The position numbers were made by a program, and so were the translations under genes. From NCBI GenBank assembly GCA_902769525.1, contig CACXPG010000007.1:103910-167909 (forward strand): 64,000 bases of DNA, given 5' to 3'. This stretch comes from an uncultured Bacteroidia bacterium (lineage in GTDB: Bacteria; Bacteroidota; Bacteroidia; Bacteroidales; UBA932). The notes beneath the pieces were generated by a model, which made no database searches, had not been told where the DNA came from, and saw only the letters and a program-made list of their open reading frames with translations. Shown in pieces: positions 17,838 through 27,209 of the stretch; positions within the stretch are counted from its first letter, which is position 1; every line of letters begins with the position of its first letter.

Positions 17838-19163
17838 CTATTTTATAGTCCTTACGGTAGTGGATGCTGACATGCCACCGCAAGAAATGCTGTAGCCGCG
17901 TCCGTCTGTAAGGTCATACATGAAGGCGTCCTGAGCTGTAGGGAAGTAGTTGCGGTATCTTGCAATGTTCTTGTCGCACTCGGCTGCAAGGGAAGGATCC
18001 TTTGCCTTTGCCCTCTGCATATAGTCTGTAGCTACCCAGAACTTTGCTCTCTTGGCTATTTCGTCTCCAGCGCAAGGGGTTGCTGCCCAAATGGTTCCTA
18101 TCAGCATCTCGGCCTTGCCGGCATACTTAGGATTGAGGTCAGCTGCCTGGCGGGCGGTTGAAACGGCGGCGCCGTACTGGTGGTTGCTGTAATGGATAGT
18201 TGCAAGCTCGTACAGATAAGTACCCTTGTCAACACCCTCGGCAACATTGGTGGCCTCTTTCAGATACTTCAGAGCGGTTTCCTTGTCGCCCTTTGAGTTG
18301 AAGAATCTGTACAGATAGTAAGCGGTTCCTGCAGAAGGTTCCAGTTTGTACATCTGGGCCACAACATTTGAGAACAGGTCGCTGTCTGTGCACTCGTTGC
18401 TGTTCAGAAGGCTGGAGATGGTCTTAAGGACTGCCATATCTTCCTTGTTCTGCTCAAATCTTGGAGTGAACACCTTGATCAGGTTGTCGCAGGTAGCAAC
18501 TCCTGAGTTGATGAAAGCGTTCTGAAGCATAGCCTCGGCTGCGTCGATGGTGGTGTCGTTCGGCATTGCAGCTCTCTTTGCCTCAAAGATATCGTTGTAC
18601 TTTGAATAGAGGTTCATTATGTCCTCTTCCTTAAGCTGCTGTGCGGCATAAAGCTCGGTGGCCTTGATCATGGCGTTTACAACCAGCTCGTGGTCTGCCT
18701 CCGGGCCGAACTCGGTGGCATAGGCGTCGAGATTGTCAAATATGAATTTTGTCTTCTCCGGATTCTGGCCAAAGAACACCATAATGTCAGACAGCCTTCC
18801 TTCCTTTGCCTTCTTTGCGTTCTTAGGGAAGAGCTCTGCCCTGGTTGTTGCCAAAGCGAGCAGAGTGTCTATCATCTTCTCCCTGGCAGCGGCGTCAGGA
18901 GCGTTGTTTATGCGGTGAAGCATTATCTTTCTGCCGTTGATATACAGGTTCTGGGAAACTCTAGGAGGACAGAATTTCATGGCGTCCTTCCAGTTTCTGT
19001 AGGCATCGTTCATGCTTCCCTGACGCAGATAGTCCTGGTAGAAATTAAGGTTGTTTACACAATCGGCACTGTCTTTTCCAAACCTTCCCTGGGCGGAAGA
19101 TTCAGCAGGAACGATAAACAGCGCCGCTGCTAAAAGATAGAGTGCAAGTCTAAATTTTTTCAT
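17838..19163 (-). CDS. Secreted TPR protein of the lptC operon
   Basis: The start is set at 19163 (MKKFRLALYLLAAALF), giving 441 residues with a signal peptide ending near SSAQG; a -7 box lies 17 bases upstream. The mature protein is helical with tetratricopeptide-like repeats, clearest in the second half (AYYLYRFFNSKGDKETALKYLKEA, ATIHYSNHQYGAAVSTARQAADLNPKYAGKAEMLIG). It is expected in the periplasm as a scaffold. It contains a cysteine-bearing C-terminus (SISCGGMSAS). From memory, a similar TPR gene sits beside lptC and coaX in many Bacteroidales, but no function is established. Confidence 0.8.
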   Translation of the reverse strand: MKKFRLALYLLAAALFIVPAESSAQGRFGKDSADCVNNLNFYQDYLRQGSMNDAYRNWKDAMKFCPPRVSQNLYINGRKIMLHRINNAPDAAAREKMIDTLLALATTRAELFPKNAKKAKEGRLSDIMVFFGQNPEKTKFIFDNLDAYATEFGPEADHELVVNAMIKATELYAAQQLKEEDIMNLYSKYNDIFEAKRAAMPNDTTIDAAEAMLQNAFINSGVATCDNLIKVFTPRFEQNKEDMAVLKTISSLLNSNECTDSDLFSNVVAQMYKLEPSAGTAYYLYRFFNSKGDKETALKYLKEATNVAEGVDKGTYLYELATIHYSNHQYGAAVSTARQAADLNPKYAGKAEMLIGTIWAATPCAGDEIAKRAKFWVATDYMQRAKAKDPSLAAECDKNIARYRNYFPTAQDAFMYDLTDGRGYSISCGGMSASTTVRTIK

Positions 19164-19180
19164 AGTAGCAATATTTTTTA

Positions 19181-19188
19181 CAAATTTA
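19181..19188 (-). promoter_or_regulatory. -7 promoter box TAAATTTG upstream of the TPR gene
   Basis: An exact TAnnTTTG match between the barrel gene stop (19195) and the TPR start (19163); it would give the downstream half of the operon its own promoter. Confidence 0.5.
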
Positions 19189-19194
19189 ATCAAT

Positions 19195-20481
19195 TTATTG
19201 GTACTTCGGCTTTATGAACCAGAGGTCGTGCAGGCTGAAACTTACAATCAGGTTAATGTAATTCTCTCTTACCAGGTTGCCTTTCTTTGATCCCCTCTGA
19301 CCGAAATCTACAGCTATGTTGAACGAGTTGTTCAGGCGGTAAACCGGTATCGAGGTTCCCAATGTAAAACCTATCTGGTTTATGCTCTTCCCGTCCAGGC
19401 TGACATATGTCTTGTCATAATGGAAGCCAGCTCTGTAGGACATCCTTTTATAAACGTACCTGATGTCATAGCGGTTAGGTACAAATTCTATTCCAACCCT
19501 CACAGACTGGGCTGTCTGGGCCTTGAAAGCCACTCCCGGAGTATCCTTGAAACCGGCCTTGCTCCAGTCCTGCCTCTCATAGTCTACGCCCAGTGTCCAC
19601 TTGTCGCTTTTGCTCAAGGCGACGCCTACGGCCAGCCTTGAAGGGATGGAGATGTCGCTCTTGGTCTTGACGAAAGACACGGTGTCAGAAACCTCGCTGT
19701 CATACACATAGGCATATCTTGTCACCGATCCTCTGAGCTTGTTTTTCATCCTGTAGGTGGCTCCTGCGGTCAGCTTGTACCCGTCGGCCGGCTTGAATGT
19801 GGCCTGGGCTGCTCCCTCAACAGAAAATCCGTGAGGAGAAAACTTCCAGCCCGTCTGCAGCGAGCGGATAAGGCCATAAGGAAACGCCACGTCGCTATGG
19901 TTGGTCTGAGACCCGAAATAGTAGATTCCCTGGACACCTACTGAAAGATTGTCGCTGATCTTGACGGCACCTCCGGCAAAAATCTGGTTGATGCTGCCGT
20001 TTCCGTATTTACGGTAGTTCACGTCTCCGTATGCGGCTATGATTGCCGGATCGGTCTCGTTTGTCTGGAACTTGTATCCCATATTGGAGTATGGCATAAT
20101 TCCAAATATGATGGAATGCTTGTCCTTTATCGGCATCGAGATTACGAAATTGTTGACATTTACCGTGTTGTAGGCAGATTTCGTGTACTGGTCCTTGAGA
20201 TACATGTTCTTGGAATAAACTCCGAAGTCAAGCATGAAAGACAAGGTGTCTCTTTCGGTTATAGAGGCAATGTTCCTTATGTTTATGTACCTTGGATCTC
20301 TGACGCCCTGCCCGATTCCTCCCATTCCGAGAGTGATTGCAGTGTTGGTGGAGTGAATGTCTCCCACTCCATAAAGAGAATACGGAGTGAATGTCCCCAG
20401 GGCGTCCACGTCCTGGGCGGAAACAGCCTGGCTGCCCAGAAGGGCAACTGCCAGAATCAGTATCGTGTGTTTAATTTTCAT
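19195..20481 (-). CDS. Outer-membrane beta-barrel protein (FadL/OMPP1-like)
   Basis: The 428-residue protein has a signal peptide (MKIKHTILILAVALLGSQAVSAQ) and then a run of alternating amphipathic strands rich in Tyr, Gly and Asn, with a short aromatic-rich C-terminus (LHDLWFIKPKYQ). Near the mature N-terminus the stretch SLYGVGDIHSTNTAITLGMGGIGQGV resembles the lumen plug region of FadL/OMPP1-type porins. It probably sits in the outer membrane and takes up or exports a hydrophobic molecule, but the ligand is unknown. Its start lies inside the last 11 bp of coaX. Confidence 0.75.
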   Translation of the reverse strand: MKIKHTILILAVALLGSQAVSAQDVDALGTFTPYSLYGVGDIHSTNTAITLGMGGIGQGVRDPRYINIRNIASITERDTLSFMLDFGVYSKNMYLKDQYTKSAYNTVNVNNFVISMPIKDKHSIIFGIMPYSNMGYKFQTNETDPAIIAAYGDVNYRKYGNGSINQIFAGGAVKISDNLSVGVQGIYYFGSQTNHSDVAFPYGLIRSLQTGWKFSPHGFSVEGAAQATFKPADGYKLTAGATYRMKNKLRGSVTRYAYVYDSEVSDTVSFVKTKSDISIPSRLAVGVALSKSDKWTLGVDYERQDWSKAGFKDTPGVAFKAQTAQSVRVGIEFVPNRYDIRYVYKRMSYRAGFHYDKTYVSLDGKSINQIGFTLGTSIPVYRLNNSFNIAVDFGQRGSKKGNLVRENYINLIVSFSLHDLWFIKPKYQ

Positions 20482-21214
20482 CCTTCTTCATATAATAATC
20501 TGCGATGAAAGACAGCCCCTGCAAAACAAGATCCTGGGTTGCAAAGACGGTGTTTTTCATCTTGTGCGCAAAATAGAAAGCGTCTCCGCCAGTGAAAATA
20601 ACTGTGTGCTGCGGATATCTCTTTATGTATCCTTCCACTTCAAACATCAGACCGAAAACCACTCCGGCGCTCATCGCTCCGGTGGTTGTGACCCCGACCG
20701 GAGGAAACTCGGCATCAGGACTGATGAAAGGAAGCAGCCCCGTGAACTCGTTCAGGGCGCGGAAACGGGAACGCATTCCAAGAGAAATGTTTCCGCCCAG
20801 ATAACGGCCCTTCTTGTCTATGAAATCTATGGTCATAGCGGTTCCGAAGTCAAACTTTATGCAGTCCCGGCCCTTAAACATGCAGGCTACAGCCACTGCG
20901 GCGGCTATTCTGTCCGCTCCAAGCTCGGTGGCGTCAAAGCCATAGTCAAGATTCACCGGAAGTTCTGTCTTGTAGTCCAGCATTATCAGCCGGCGGCACA
21001 GAGGCTTAAGCGCTGCTTCTACCGGAGCGTTGGCTGTGCGGACATTGCTGACTATCATAGTATCTACTTCAAACTCACCGGATTCTACGACACTCTTTAT
21101 AAACCCTACCGCGTCTCTTTCAGACGAGCGGCGAAGTCTGCCCATAGTTCCGTTGTAGTAGAACACCACCTTGCAGTTGGTGTTTCCTATGTCTATCAGA
21201 AGATTTGTTTCCAT
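20471..21214 (-). CDS. coaX: Type III pantothenate kinase
   Basis: The 247-residue protein phosphorylates pantothenate in the first step of coenzyme A synthesis. The N-terminus METNLLIDIGNTNCKVVFYY holds the phosphate-1 motif DIGNTN of the ASKHA fold, GADRIAAAVAV matches the conserved GxDR motif, and KFDFGTAMTIDFID is the phosphate-2 region with the catalytic Asp. The final FTGGDAFYFA matches the adenosine motif. Length is typical. It heads the operon with the barrel, TPR, lptC and CorC-like genes; a -7 box ends 8 bases before its ATG. Confidence 0.95.
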   Translation of the reverse strand: METNLLIDIGNTNCKVVFYYNGTMGRLRRSSERDAVGFIKSVVESGEFEVDTMIVSNVRTANAPVEAALKPLCRRLIMLDYKTELPVNLDYGFDATELGADRIAAAVAVACMFKGRDCIKFDFGTAMTIDFIDKKGRYLGGNISLGMRSRFRALNEFTGLLPFISPDAEFPPVGVTTTGAMSAGVVFGLMFEVEGYIKRYPQHTVIFTGGDAFYFAHKMKNTVFATQDLVLQGLSFIADYYMKKDEN

Positions 21215-21222
21215 ATAAAGTC

Positions 21223-21230
21223 CAAATATA
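21223..21230 (-). promoter_or_regulatory. -7 promoter box TATATTTG for the coaX operon
   Basis: An exact TAnnTTTG match ending 8 bases before the coaX ATG, so the mRNA should have almost no leader. Confidence 0.6.
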
Positions 21231-21260
21231 GTGATAAAAAGAATACGATAGAATGATTTC

Positions 21261-24200
21261 TCATTTCAAAGAACTCAACAAATCGTATGCCCCGCTTATG
21301 GTGTCTACCCTTGGAACTTTCACCCAAAGCCTGTTGTTCTCCTGCTGGTAGTTCAGTTTCCATCCTCTTTTGGCGGCTATCAGGTTCATTATCCTCTGGT
21401 ATTTTGCCGTCCGGTAAAATGCAGAAGACGGGTCTGAAATAAAATACATCAGCATTATTCCCTGCTTGAGAACAATCTTCTCAAATCCTAGACTTACAGC
21501 CAGATGCCTGAGTCTCACAACATAAGAAAGCTGCTTAACCTGCTCAGGCGGCGGGCCGAACCTGTCTTCGAGGGAAGCCAGGAAAGCGTCAATGCCGCCA
21601 GCATCCGTCATTGCGTCCAGTTCCTTGTACAGCTTGATCTTTTCTGTGGTCTGGCTGATGTATTCATCCGGAATATACAGTTCCATATCCGTATCTACGG
21701 CGCAGTCCGAAACAAACTGGACATCTTCTTCCGGATGCTCCTCGATATCTGTTCTGCTGGAGTTTATCTCGATGAAGGCCTCTGCCAGAATTCTCTGATA
21801 GGTCTCGAATCCCATATCGGCGATGAATCCGCTCTGCTCTCCGCCCAGAAGATTGCCGGCTCCCCTTATATCCAGGTCCTGCATCGCGATGTTGAAGCCG
21901 CTGCCTAGTTCGCTGAAAGCCTCGATGGCCTTTATCCTGCGCTTGGCGTCTTCGCTGATGGACGTTACGGGCGGAACTATGAGATAGCAGTAAGCCTTGA
22001 GGCTGCTTCGGCCGACCCTTCCCCTGAGCTGATGGAGATCGCTCAGTCCGAACATCTGCGCCTGGCTGATAATCATAGTGTTGGCATTTGGAATATCTAT
22101 TCCGTTCTCTATGATGGTTGTAGATATCAGCACGTCATAGTCTCCGTTGATAAAGTCCAGCATCCTTCTTTCCAGCTCGGAAGGTTCCATCTGCCCGTGA
22201 CCGGTTATGGTTCTGGCCTTAGGACATATCCTGTTTATCATCTGCTCCACGGCAGGCAGGTCTTCAACCCTGTTATGGACAAAGAACACCTGTCCGCCTC
22301 TGTTGAGCTCGTTGTCTATGGCGTCTTTGATGTACTCTTTTTTGAAGTCTATGATTTCCGTGTGCACCGGAAGCCTGTTTGGCGGAGGAGTGTTTATTAT
22401 AGAAAGGTCTCTGGCACCCAGCAGCGAAAACTGCAGGGTACGCGGAATAGGCGTGGCTGTAAGTGTCAATGTATCAACTTCCACCTTCAGCTGGCGGAGC
22501 CTTTCCTTGGCGGACACGCCGAATTTCTGCTCCTCGTCCACTATCAGCAGCCCCAGGTCCTTGAACTTTATGTTCTTGTTCAAAAGCCGGTGAGTGCCTA
22601 TGATTATGTCTATCTTCCCGTCCTTTATGCCGGATGTTATTTCTCTTATGTCTTTTGCCGAACGAAGCCTGGACAGGTAATCAACTCTGCACGGATATTT
22701 TGCAAGCCTTTCCCTGAATGTCTTGTAATGCTGCAGCGCGAGAATCGTGGTAGGCACAAGGACGCATACCTGCTTGCTGTCGCACACGGCCTTGAAAGCG
22801 GCTCTTATGGCAACCTCTGTCTTGCCGAAACCCACATCGCCGCAAACCAGGCGGTCCATCGGGTTTGGACTTTCCATATCCCGCTTTATGGCTTTTGTGG
22901 CCGCGGTCTGGTCCGGAGTATCCTCAAACATGAACGAAGCCTCCAGCTCGTTCTGCATATAATTGTCTGCAGAAAAGGCAAAGCCACGGGTCTGCTTTCT
23001 TTCCGCATAAAGCGCTATAAGCTCTTTGGCAATATCCTTGATCTTTGCCTTTGTGGTGGTTTTCAGCTTGTTCCACGCCCCGCTTCCCAGCTTGTATATT
23101 TTCGGAGGCACTCCGTCTTTGCTCTTGTACTTGGAAATCTTGTGGAGACTGTGAACAGAGACGAAAATGACATCTCCATCGCGATACATTATCTTTATAG
23201 CCTCCTGCATCTTGCCACCTATATTGGTCTTTACCAGGCCGCCGAACACTCCTACTCCGTGGTCTATGTGAACTATGTAGTCCCCGACGTGGAAAGCGTT
23301 CAGGTCTTCTATCGCCAGTCTCTCGCTCCTCTCTACTTCTCTTCTTACCTTTACTCTGTGATATCTCTCGAAAATCTGGTGGTCTGTATAAATGCATATT
23401 CTGGCCCCAGGGCAGACAAATCCTTCGTGAACCGATGTCTGCAGATGCTCAAAATGCGGATATTCTCCAGCGGCTATATGGGAAGAATCCTTGAAAATAC
23501 TGCGGATCCTCTCTGTCTGCTCAAGCGACGGGGAACTTATATATACGGTATATCCTTCTGAGTTTCTTTTTCTTATGTCATCCGCCAAAAGGGCGAAGTT
23601 CTTGTTGAAACTCGGCTGCGGAGAACAAGGGACTTCTACCTGCAAACCTGAAAATCCGGCTGCAGAATCTTCTGGCAGAACATCTGTCCTTCTTCCATTC
23701 AGCGATATTGTCCGGTAACCTTGATAAAGGCTTTCAAGATGCTCGAAAGTGTCGTGCCAGACAATGCAGTTTTCCTTTCCGATATACTCGAAGATGGTCT
23801 GTCCTCCCAAATCCATAACGGAAGTGTTCTTGTTAAGGTCCGGGAAAATCTCCACGTTCTTTACCTTTTCGGAAGATCTCTGGCTGTCTATGTTGAACTT
23901 GCTGATGGACTCGACCTCGTTGCCGAAAAAGTCCAGTCTGTACGGAACGTTGTCAGAGTAGGAAAAAATGTCCACTATTCCGCCTCTTACGGCAAACTGT
24001 CCAGGTTCAGAAACAAAATCCACCTTCTCGAACCCGGCGTCCGAAAGAACTTGCTTGAGGTTTTCGAAATCCAGGCTGTCGCCTTCTTTTACAGAAAGTA
24101 TGCTTTCAGAAACAGCCTTTCTGCTGACAATCATCTGCTTTACCGGATCAGGATAGGTAACTATCACTATATCATCCGATTCTGGAGTAAAACCATTTAT

Positions 24201-24548
24201 TGCGCTGAGGGTGATACTCCTTTGGACCTTGTTGGAAGAGTCCTTAATTGACACTATCTTTGTAGAGGAAGACAAGGAAGACGGAAAATAGAAGACACTG
24301 TCCCCGAACACAGGATAAAGGTCACTGCACATATATTCCGCAGCCTCTTTCGTGTCTTCCACTACAAGATGGATATGCCTTGTGGAGGAGTTTTTTACGG
24401 CAGAGTGCAATAAAAACCCTTTGGAAGAAGCGAAAAGCCCTTTTATCACGGCCGATGAACCCAAAGAAGGATCATCGATGAATGAAGAAATCTTTTTTGC
24501 CTCTTCCAAGCCTGAAAACTTGGATATTATTCCCTCCAGCTGTCCCAT
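21261..24548 (-). CDS. mfd: Transcription-repair coupling factor Mfd
   Basis: The start is set at the ATG at 24548 (MGQLEGIISKFSG, 1095 residues); an upstream TTG lies inside the promoter box. The N-terminal half is UvrB-like, then comes the RNA-polymerase-interacting domain (FHVGDYIVHIDHGVGVFGGL, about residue 415), followed by the superfamily 2 translocase with Walker A GDVGFGKTEVAIRAAFKA near residue 575, the DEEQ box (IVDEEQKFG), LTATPIPRTL, and the TRG motif region IIENGIDIPNANTMII. A C-terminal D7 domain closes it. The protein removes stalled RNA polymerase and recruits UvrA. It is somewhat shorter than E. coli Mfd, as usual in Bacteroidota. Confidence 0.96.
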   Translation of the reverse strand: MGQLEGIISKFSGLEEAKKISSFIDDPSLGSSAVIKGLFASSKGFLLHSAVKNSSTRHIHLVVEDTKEAAEYMCSDLYPVFGDSVFYFPSSLSSSTKIVSIKDSSNKVQRSITLSAINGFTPESDDIVIVTYPDPVKQMIVSRKAVSESILSVKEGDSLDFENLKQVLSDAGFEKVDFVSEPGQFAVRGGIVDIFSYSDNVPYRLDFFGNEVESISKFNIDSQRSSEKVKNVEIFPDLNKNTSVMDLGGQTIFEYIGKENCIVWHDTFEHLESLYQGYRTISLNGRRTDVLPEDSAAGFSGLQVEVPCSPQPSFNKNFALLADDIRKRNSEGYTVYISSPSLEQTERIRSIFKDSSHIAAGEYPHFEHLQTSVHEGFVCPGARICIYTDHQIFERYHRVKVRREVERSERLAIEDLNAFHVGDYIVHIDHGVGVFGGLVKTNIGGKMQEAIKIMYRDGDVIFVSVHSLHKISKYKSKDGVPPKIYKLGSGAWNKLKTTTKAKIKDIAKELIALYAERKQTRGFAFSADNYMQNELEASFMFEDTPDQTAATKAIKRDMESPNPMDRLVCGDVGFGKTEVAIRAAFKAVCDSKQVCVLVPTTILALQHYKTFRERLAKYPCRVDYLSRLRSAKDIREITSGIKDGKIDIIIGTHRLLNKNIKFKDLGLLIVDEEQKFGVSAKERLRQLKVEVDTLTLTATPIPRTLQFSLLGARDLSIINTPPPNRLPVHTEIIDFKKEYIKDAIDNELNRGGQVFFVHNRVEDLPAVEQMINRICPKARTITGHGQMEPSELERRMLDFINGDYDVLISTTIIENGIDIPNANTMIISQAQMFGLSDLHQLRGRVGRSSLKAYCYLIVPPVTSISEDAKRRIKAIEAFSELGSGFNIAMQDLDIRGAGNLLGGEQSGFIADMGFETYQRILAEAFIEINSSRTDIEEHPEEDVQFVSDCAVDTDMELYIPDEYISQTTEKIKLYKELDAMTDAGGIDAFLASLEDRFGPPPEQVKQLSYVVRLRHLAVSLGFEKIVLKQGIMLMYFISDPSSAFYRTAKYQRIMNLIAAKRGWKLNYQQENNRLWVKVPRVDTISGAYDLLSSLK

Positions 24549-24557
24549 CTGCGGTGG

Positions 24558-24565
24558 CAAATATA
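24558..24565 (-). promoter_or_regulatory. -7 promoter box TATATTTG for mfd
   Basis: An exact TAnnTTTG match ending 9 bases before the chosen mfd ATG. It rules out the upstream TTG as start, since that codon is part of the box. Confidence 0.6.
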
Positions 24566-24864
24566 GTGCAAGTTTAAAGAAAGTTAAAAAATATGTTATT
24601 AACTGTGTTGATAACTTTGTTGAAAAATACGGGAAAGAAAAAAGGGTGAAAAACCGGCGTCAAAACAACAATATACCACCTGTTTTCTCCACACTGACTA
24701 AAACTCAAAAATGGCGTTTAAAACTATTGTAAGCGGTAATTTCTGACTTTTCAACATTTTCAACAGCATATAATAACAACAACAGATTTTTATAAAAATT
24801 TATATTGTAATTTTATCAAGTGGACAGAAAATAGAGTATCTTTCGTTTCCAAAGATTTTTGATT
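24566..24864. other. AT-rich mfd-ruvB gap with DnaA-box-like 9-mers (possible origin)
   Basis: No gene is seen here. The gap holds TGTTGATAA (24606-24614, reverse of TTATCAACA), TGTTGAAAA (24618-24626), TTCTCCACA (24685-24693) and TTTTCAACA twice in direct succession (24748-24756 and 24757-24765). TTATCAACA and TTCTCCACA are each one base from the DnaA box TTATCCACA; TTTTCAACA is two bases away. The stretch from about 24766 to 24825 is almost pure A and T. Boxes beside an AT-rich stretch is the plan of a bacterial origin, and the genes on both sides point away from it. This is a candidate only. Confidence 0.4.
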
Positions 24865-25902
24865 ATGACTTCAGGCGACAGCGACATACAGAATTTCAAT
24901 CCCAGAGAGATAGACTCCACATCAGAACGCGATGTGGAAAGTCTGGTGCGTCCCAAGGAATTTCAGGACTTTTCCGGACAGGAAAAGGTGGTTGAGAACC
25001 TGAAAGTCTTTGTGAAGGCTGCCAAGATGAGGGGCGAGGCTCTGGACCATACCCTGCTTTTCGGGCCTCCCGGTCTTGGAAAGACAACCCTTGCAAACAT
25101 AATCGCCAACGAGATGGGAGTGGACATGAAGGTAACTTCCGGCCCTATCCTGGACAAGCCTGGAGACCTTGCCGGCCTTCTGACCTCTCTTGAAAGCGGC
25201 GACGTGCTTTTCATTGACGAGATTCACCGCCTTCCTAAAATCGTTGAGGAATATCTTTACTCGGCGATGGAGGATTTCCGCATAGACATCATGATAGACA
25301 AAGGTCCGGGAGCAAGAAGCGTGCAGATCACCCTAAATCCTTTTACCCTGGTTGGAGCCACCACAAGAAGCGGCCTTCTGTCTTCACCTCTGAGGGCAAG
25401 ATTTGGAATTAACTGTCATCTTGAATATTACAATACGGAAACTCTTCAGAAAATCATAAAGAGAAGTGCCAGGATCCTTGAAATAGACATAGATGACCAG
25501 GCTTCAAAGGAAATAGCATGCCGCAGCCGCGGAACCCCAAGAATCGCGAATTCTCTTTTAAGAAGGGTGAGAGACTTTGCCCAGGTTAAAGGCAACGGCG
25601 ATGTGGATCTTGAAATCACCAGATATTCCCTGGATGCGCTCAACATAGACAAGCGTGGCCTTGACCAGATGGACAACAAGATACTTTCCACCATCATTTC
25701 CAAGTTCAAGGGAGGTCCAGTAGGACTTACCACCATTGCCACGGCAGTGGGTGAAGATGCGGGCACGATAGAAGAAGTATATGAACCGTTCCTTATCCAG
25801 GAAGGTTTCATCAGGAGAACTCCGAGAGGAAGAGAAGTGACAGACCTCAGCTACAGGCATCTTGGAATAGACAAGTATAGGAACGACCTTTCGCTGTTCT
25901 AG
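24865..25902 (+). CDS. ruvB: Holliday junction branch migration helicase RuvB
   Basis: The start is placed at the ATG at 24865; a TTG two codons upstream is also in frame. The 345-residue protein is the AAA+ motor that drives Holliday junction migration with RuvA (encoded at 44 kb in this window). The N-terminus includes [14 protein letters not shown], Walker A GPPGLGKT at residues 67-74, Walker [11 protein letters not shown] near 110, sensor 1 [18 protein letters not shown] and the winged-helix C-terminus ending [15 protein letters not shown]. The only promoter-like element is TATCTTTC at 24837-24844, one base off the -7 consensus. Confidence 0.97.
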   Translation: MTSGDSDIQNFNPREIDSTSERDVESLVRPKEFQDFSGQEKVVENLKVFVKAAKMRGEALDHTLLFGPPGLGKTTLANIIANEMGVDMKVTSGPILDKPGDLAGLLTSLESGDVLFIDEIHRLPKIVEEYLYSAMEDFRIDIMIDKGPGARSVQITLNPFTLVGATTRSGLLSSPLRARFGINCHLEYYNTETLQKIIKRSARILEIDIDDQASKEIACRSRGTPRIANSLLRRVRDFAQVKGNGDVDLEITRYSLDALNIDKRGLDQMDNKILSTIISKFKGGPVGLTTIATAVGEDAGTIEEVYEPFLIQEGFIRRTPRGREVTDLSYRHLGIDKYRNDLSLF

Positions 25903-25961
25903 AAGTTTACCATATTTATAAACAAGAGTCTAAAAAAAACAGAATTCAAAGTCAGATACTT

Positions 25962-27194
25962 ATGAAAAAGCTCCTTGCAATAATCCTGATATCTATGCTC
26001 AGCATAGATGTATTTGCCTGCACCTCAGCGATATTCACCGGCAAATGCACAAAAGACGGAAGACCTCTGATGTGGAAAAACCGCGATACCGGAGAACTCA
26101 ACAACCGTCTTGAACATTTCAAGGGAAAGAAATACGATTTCGTAGGACTTGTCAATTCTCCAAGTAAAGGCGGAGAAGTCTGGGCAGGCAGTAACGAAGC
26201 CGGATTCTGCATAATGAATACAGCCAGCTACAATCTTGCCATTCCTGAGGAAAAGGATCTTCAGGATGGAGAAGGTTCTGTAATGTTCAAGGCTCTTGGC
26301 ATCTGCCGCACACTCAAGGATTTTGAAAAATTCCTGGATACCATAAAGAAGCCTCTGGCAGTTGAGGCCAACTTCGGAGTTATAGACGCCGAGGGCGGTG
26401 CCGCATACTATGAAGTCAATACCAGGACCTGGAAAAAGTTTGACGCCAACGACTCAAAACTCGCTCCTGAAGGATATCTTATCTGGACCAACTATTCCAG
26501 AAGCGGAAAGGTTGACCAGGGTATGGGATATGTAAGATGGGGCAATGCAACCGACATCGTTGAGAAGGCTTACAAGGAAGGAGTCAAATTCACTCCAGAA
26601 TGGATAATGGAAAACCTTTCAAGATCATTCTATCATTCTATCCTCAAGGCGGACCTGAGAAACTCTGACATCGCCGAGAAAACCAACGGATGGTTCATAG
26701 ACCAGGACTTCATTCCGAGAAAATCCACCTCAGCGATCTCTATTTTCCAGGGTGTTGCAAAGGGAGAAAAAGCAAAGCACACAATCTTCTGGTGCGGAAT
26801 GGGTTACGGCCCTCTGGCAGTTTTGGTTCCGGTATTTATGACTCACACCAAACTCATTCCTGCAACCCTTGCAAAAGGATCTTCAATAAGCAATGACAAG
26901 AAGAACAAAAACAGCAACAACTGTTTTGTCTGCGACCGGGTGCTTGAATTGAAGAAGGAAATCTTCCCTATAAAGAGAGGAAACGGAAACAAGTATTTTC
27001 ATTTCTCAAAACTTTACAATCCTCAAGGTACTGGTTATAGCCAGCAGCTGCAAAAGACCGAACAGGCCATACTTGAAAAATCTGCAGCAGCCATTGAGAC
27101 TCTTTGGAACGGAGACTTTGACGAAAAGAAGCACAAGCGTTTCAACAGCGAGATTGACGAGATCCTCACTGCTGCATACAACAACCTGAAGTAA
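25962..27194 (+). CDS. Secreted C45-type N-terminal cysteine hydrolase/acyltransferase
   Basis: The 410-residue protein has a signal peptide, MKKLLAIILISMLSIDVFA, followed at once by Cys20 in CTSAIFTGKCTKDGRPLMWKNRDTGE. In the acyl-CoA:6-aminopenicillanate acyltransferase-like (peptidase C45) and linear amide hydrolase families, a Cys freed at the mature N-terminus is the nucleophile, and the Arg-Asp pair in KNRD is a partner motif. Signal cleavage itself would therefore activate the enzyme. It probably cleaves linear amides in the periplasm or outside the cell; bile-salt or N-acyl amino acid hydrolysis are possibilities without direct support. It stands alone, 59 bp after ruvB. Confidence 0.75.
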   Translation: MKKLLAIILISMLSIDVFACTSAIFTGKCTKDGRPLMWKNRDTGELNNRLEHFKGKKYDFVGLVNSPSKGGEVWAGSNEAGFCIMNTASYNLAIPEEKDLQDGEGSVMFKALGICRTLKDFEKFLDTIKKPLAVEANFGVIDAEGGAAYYEVNTRTWKKFDANDSKLAPEGYLIWTNYSRSGKVDQGMGYVRWGNATDIVEKAYKEGVKFTPEWIMENLSRSFYHSILKADLRNSDIAEKTNGWFIDQDFIPRKSTSAISIFQGVAKGEKAKHTIFWCGMGYGPLAVLVPVFMTHTKLIPATLAKGSSISNDKKNKNSNNCFVCDRVLELKKEIFPIKRGNGNKYFHFSKLYNPQGTGYSQQLQKTEQAILEKSAAAIETLWNGDFDEKKHKRFNSEIDEILTAAYNNLK

Positions 27195-27209
27195 AACTTC
27201 GATAAATTT

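Noticed and set aside
22032..23561. A 509-codon open frame on the plus strand
   Set aside because: It lies entirely antisense within mfd, which has full family conservation; the frame encodes low-quality sequence with no known motif.
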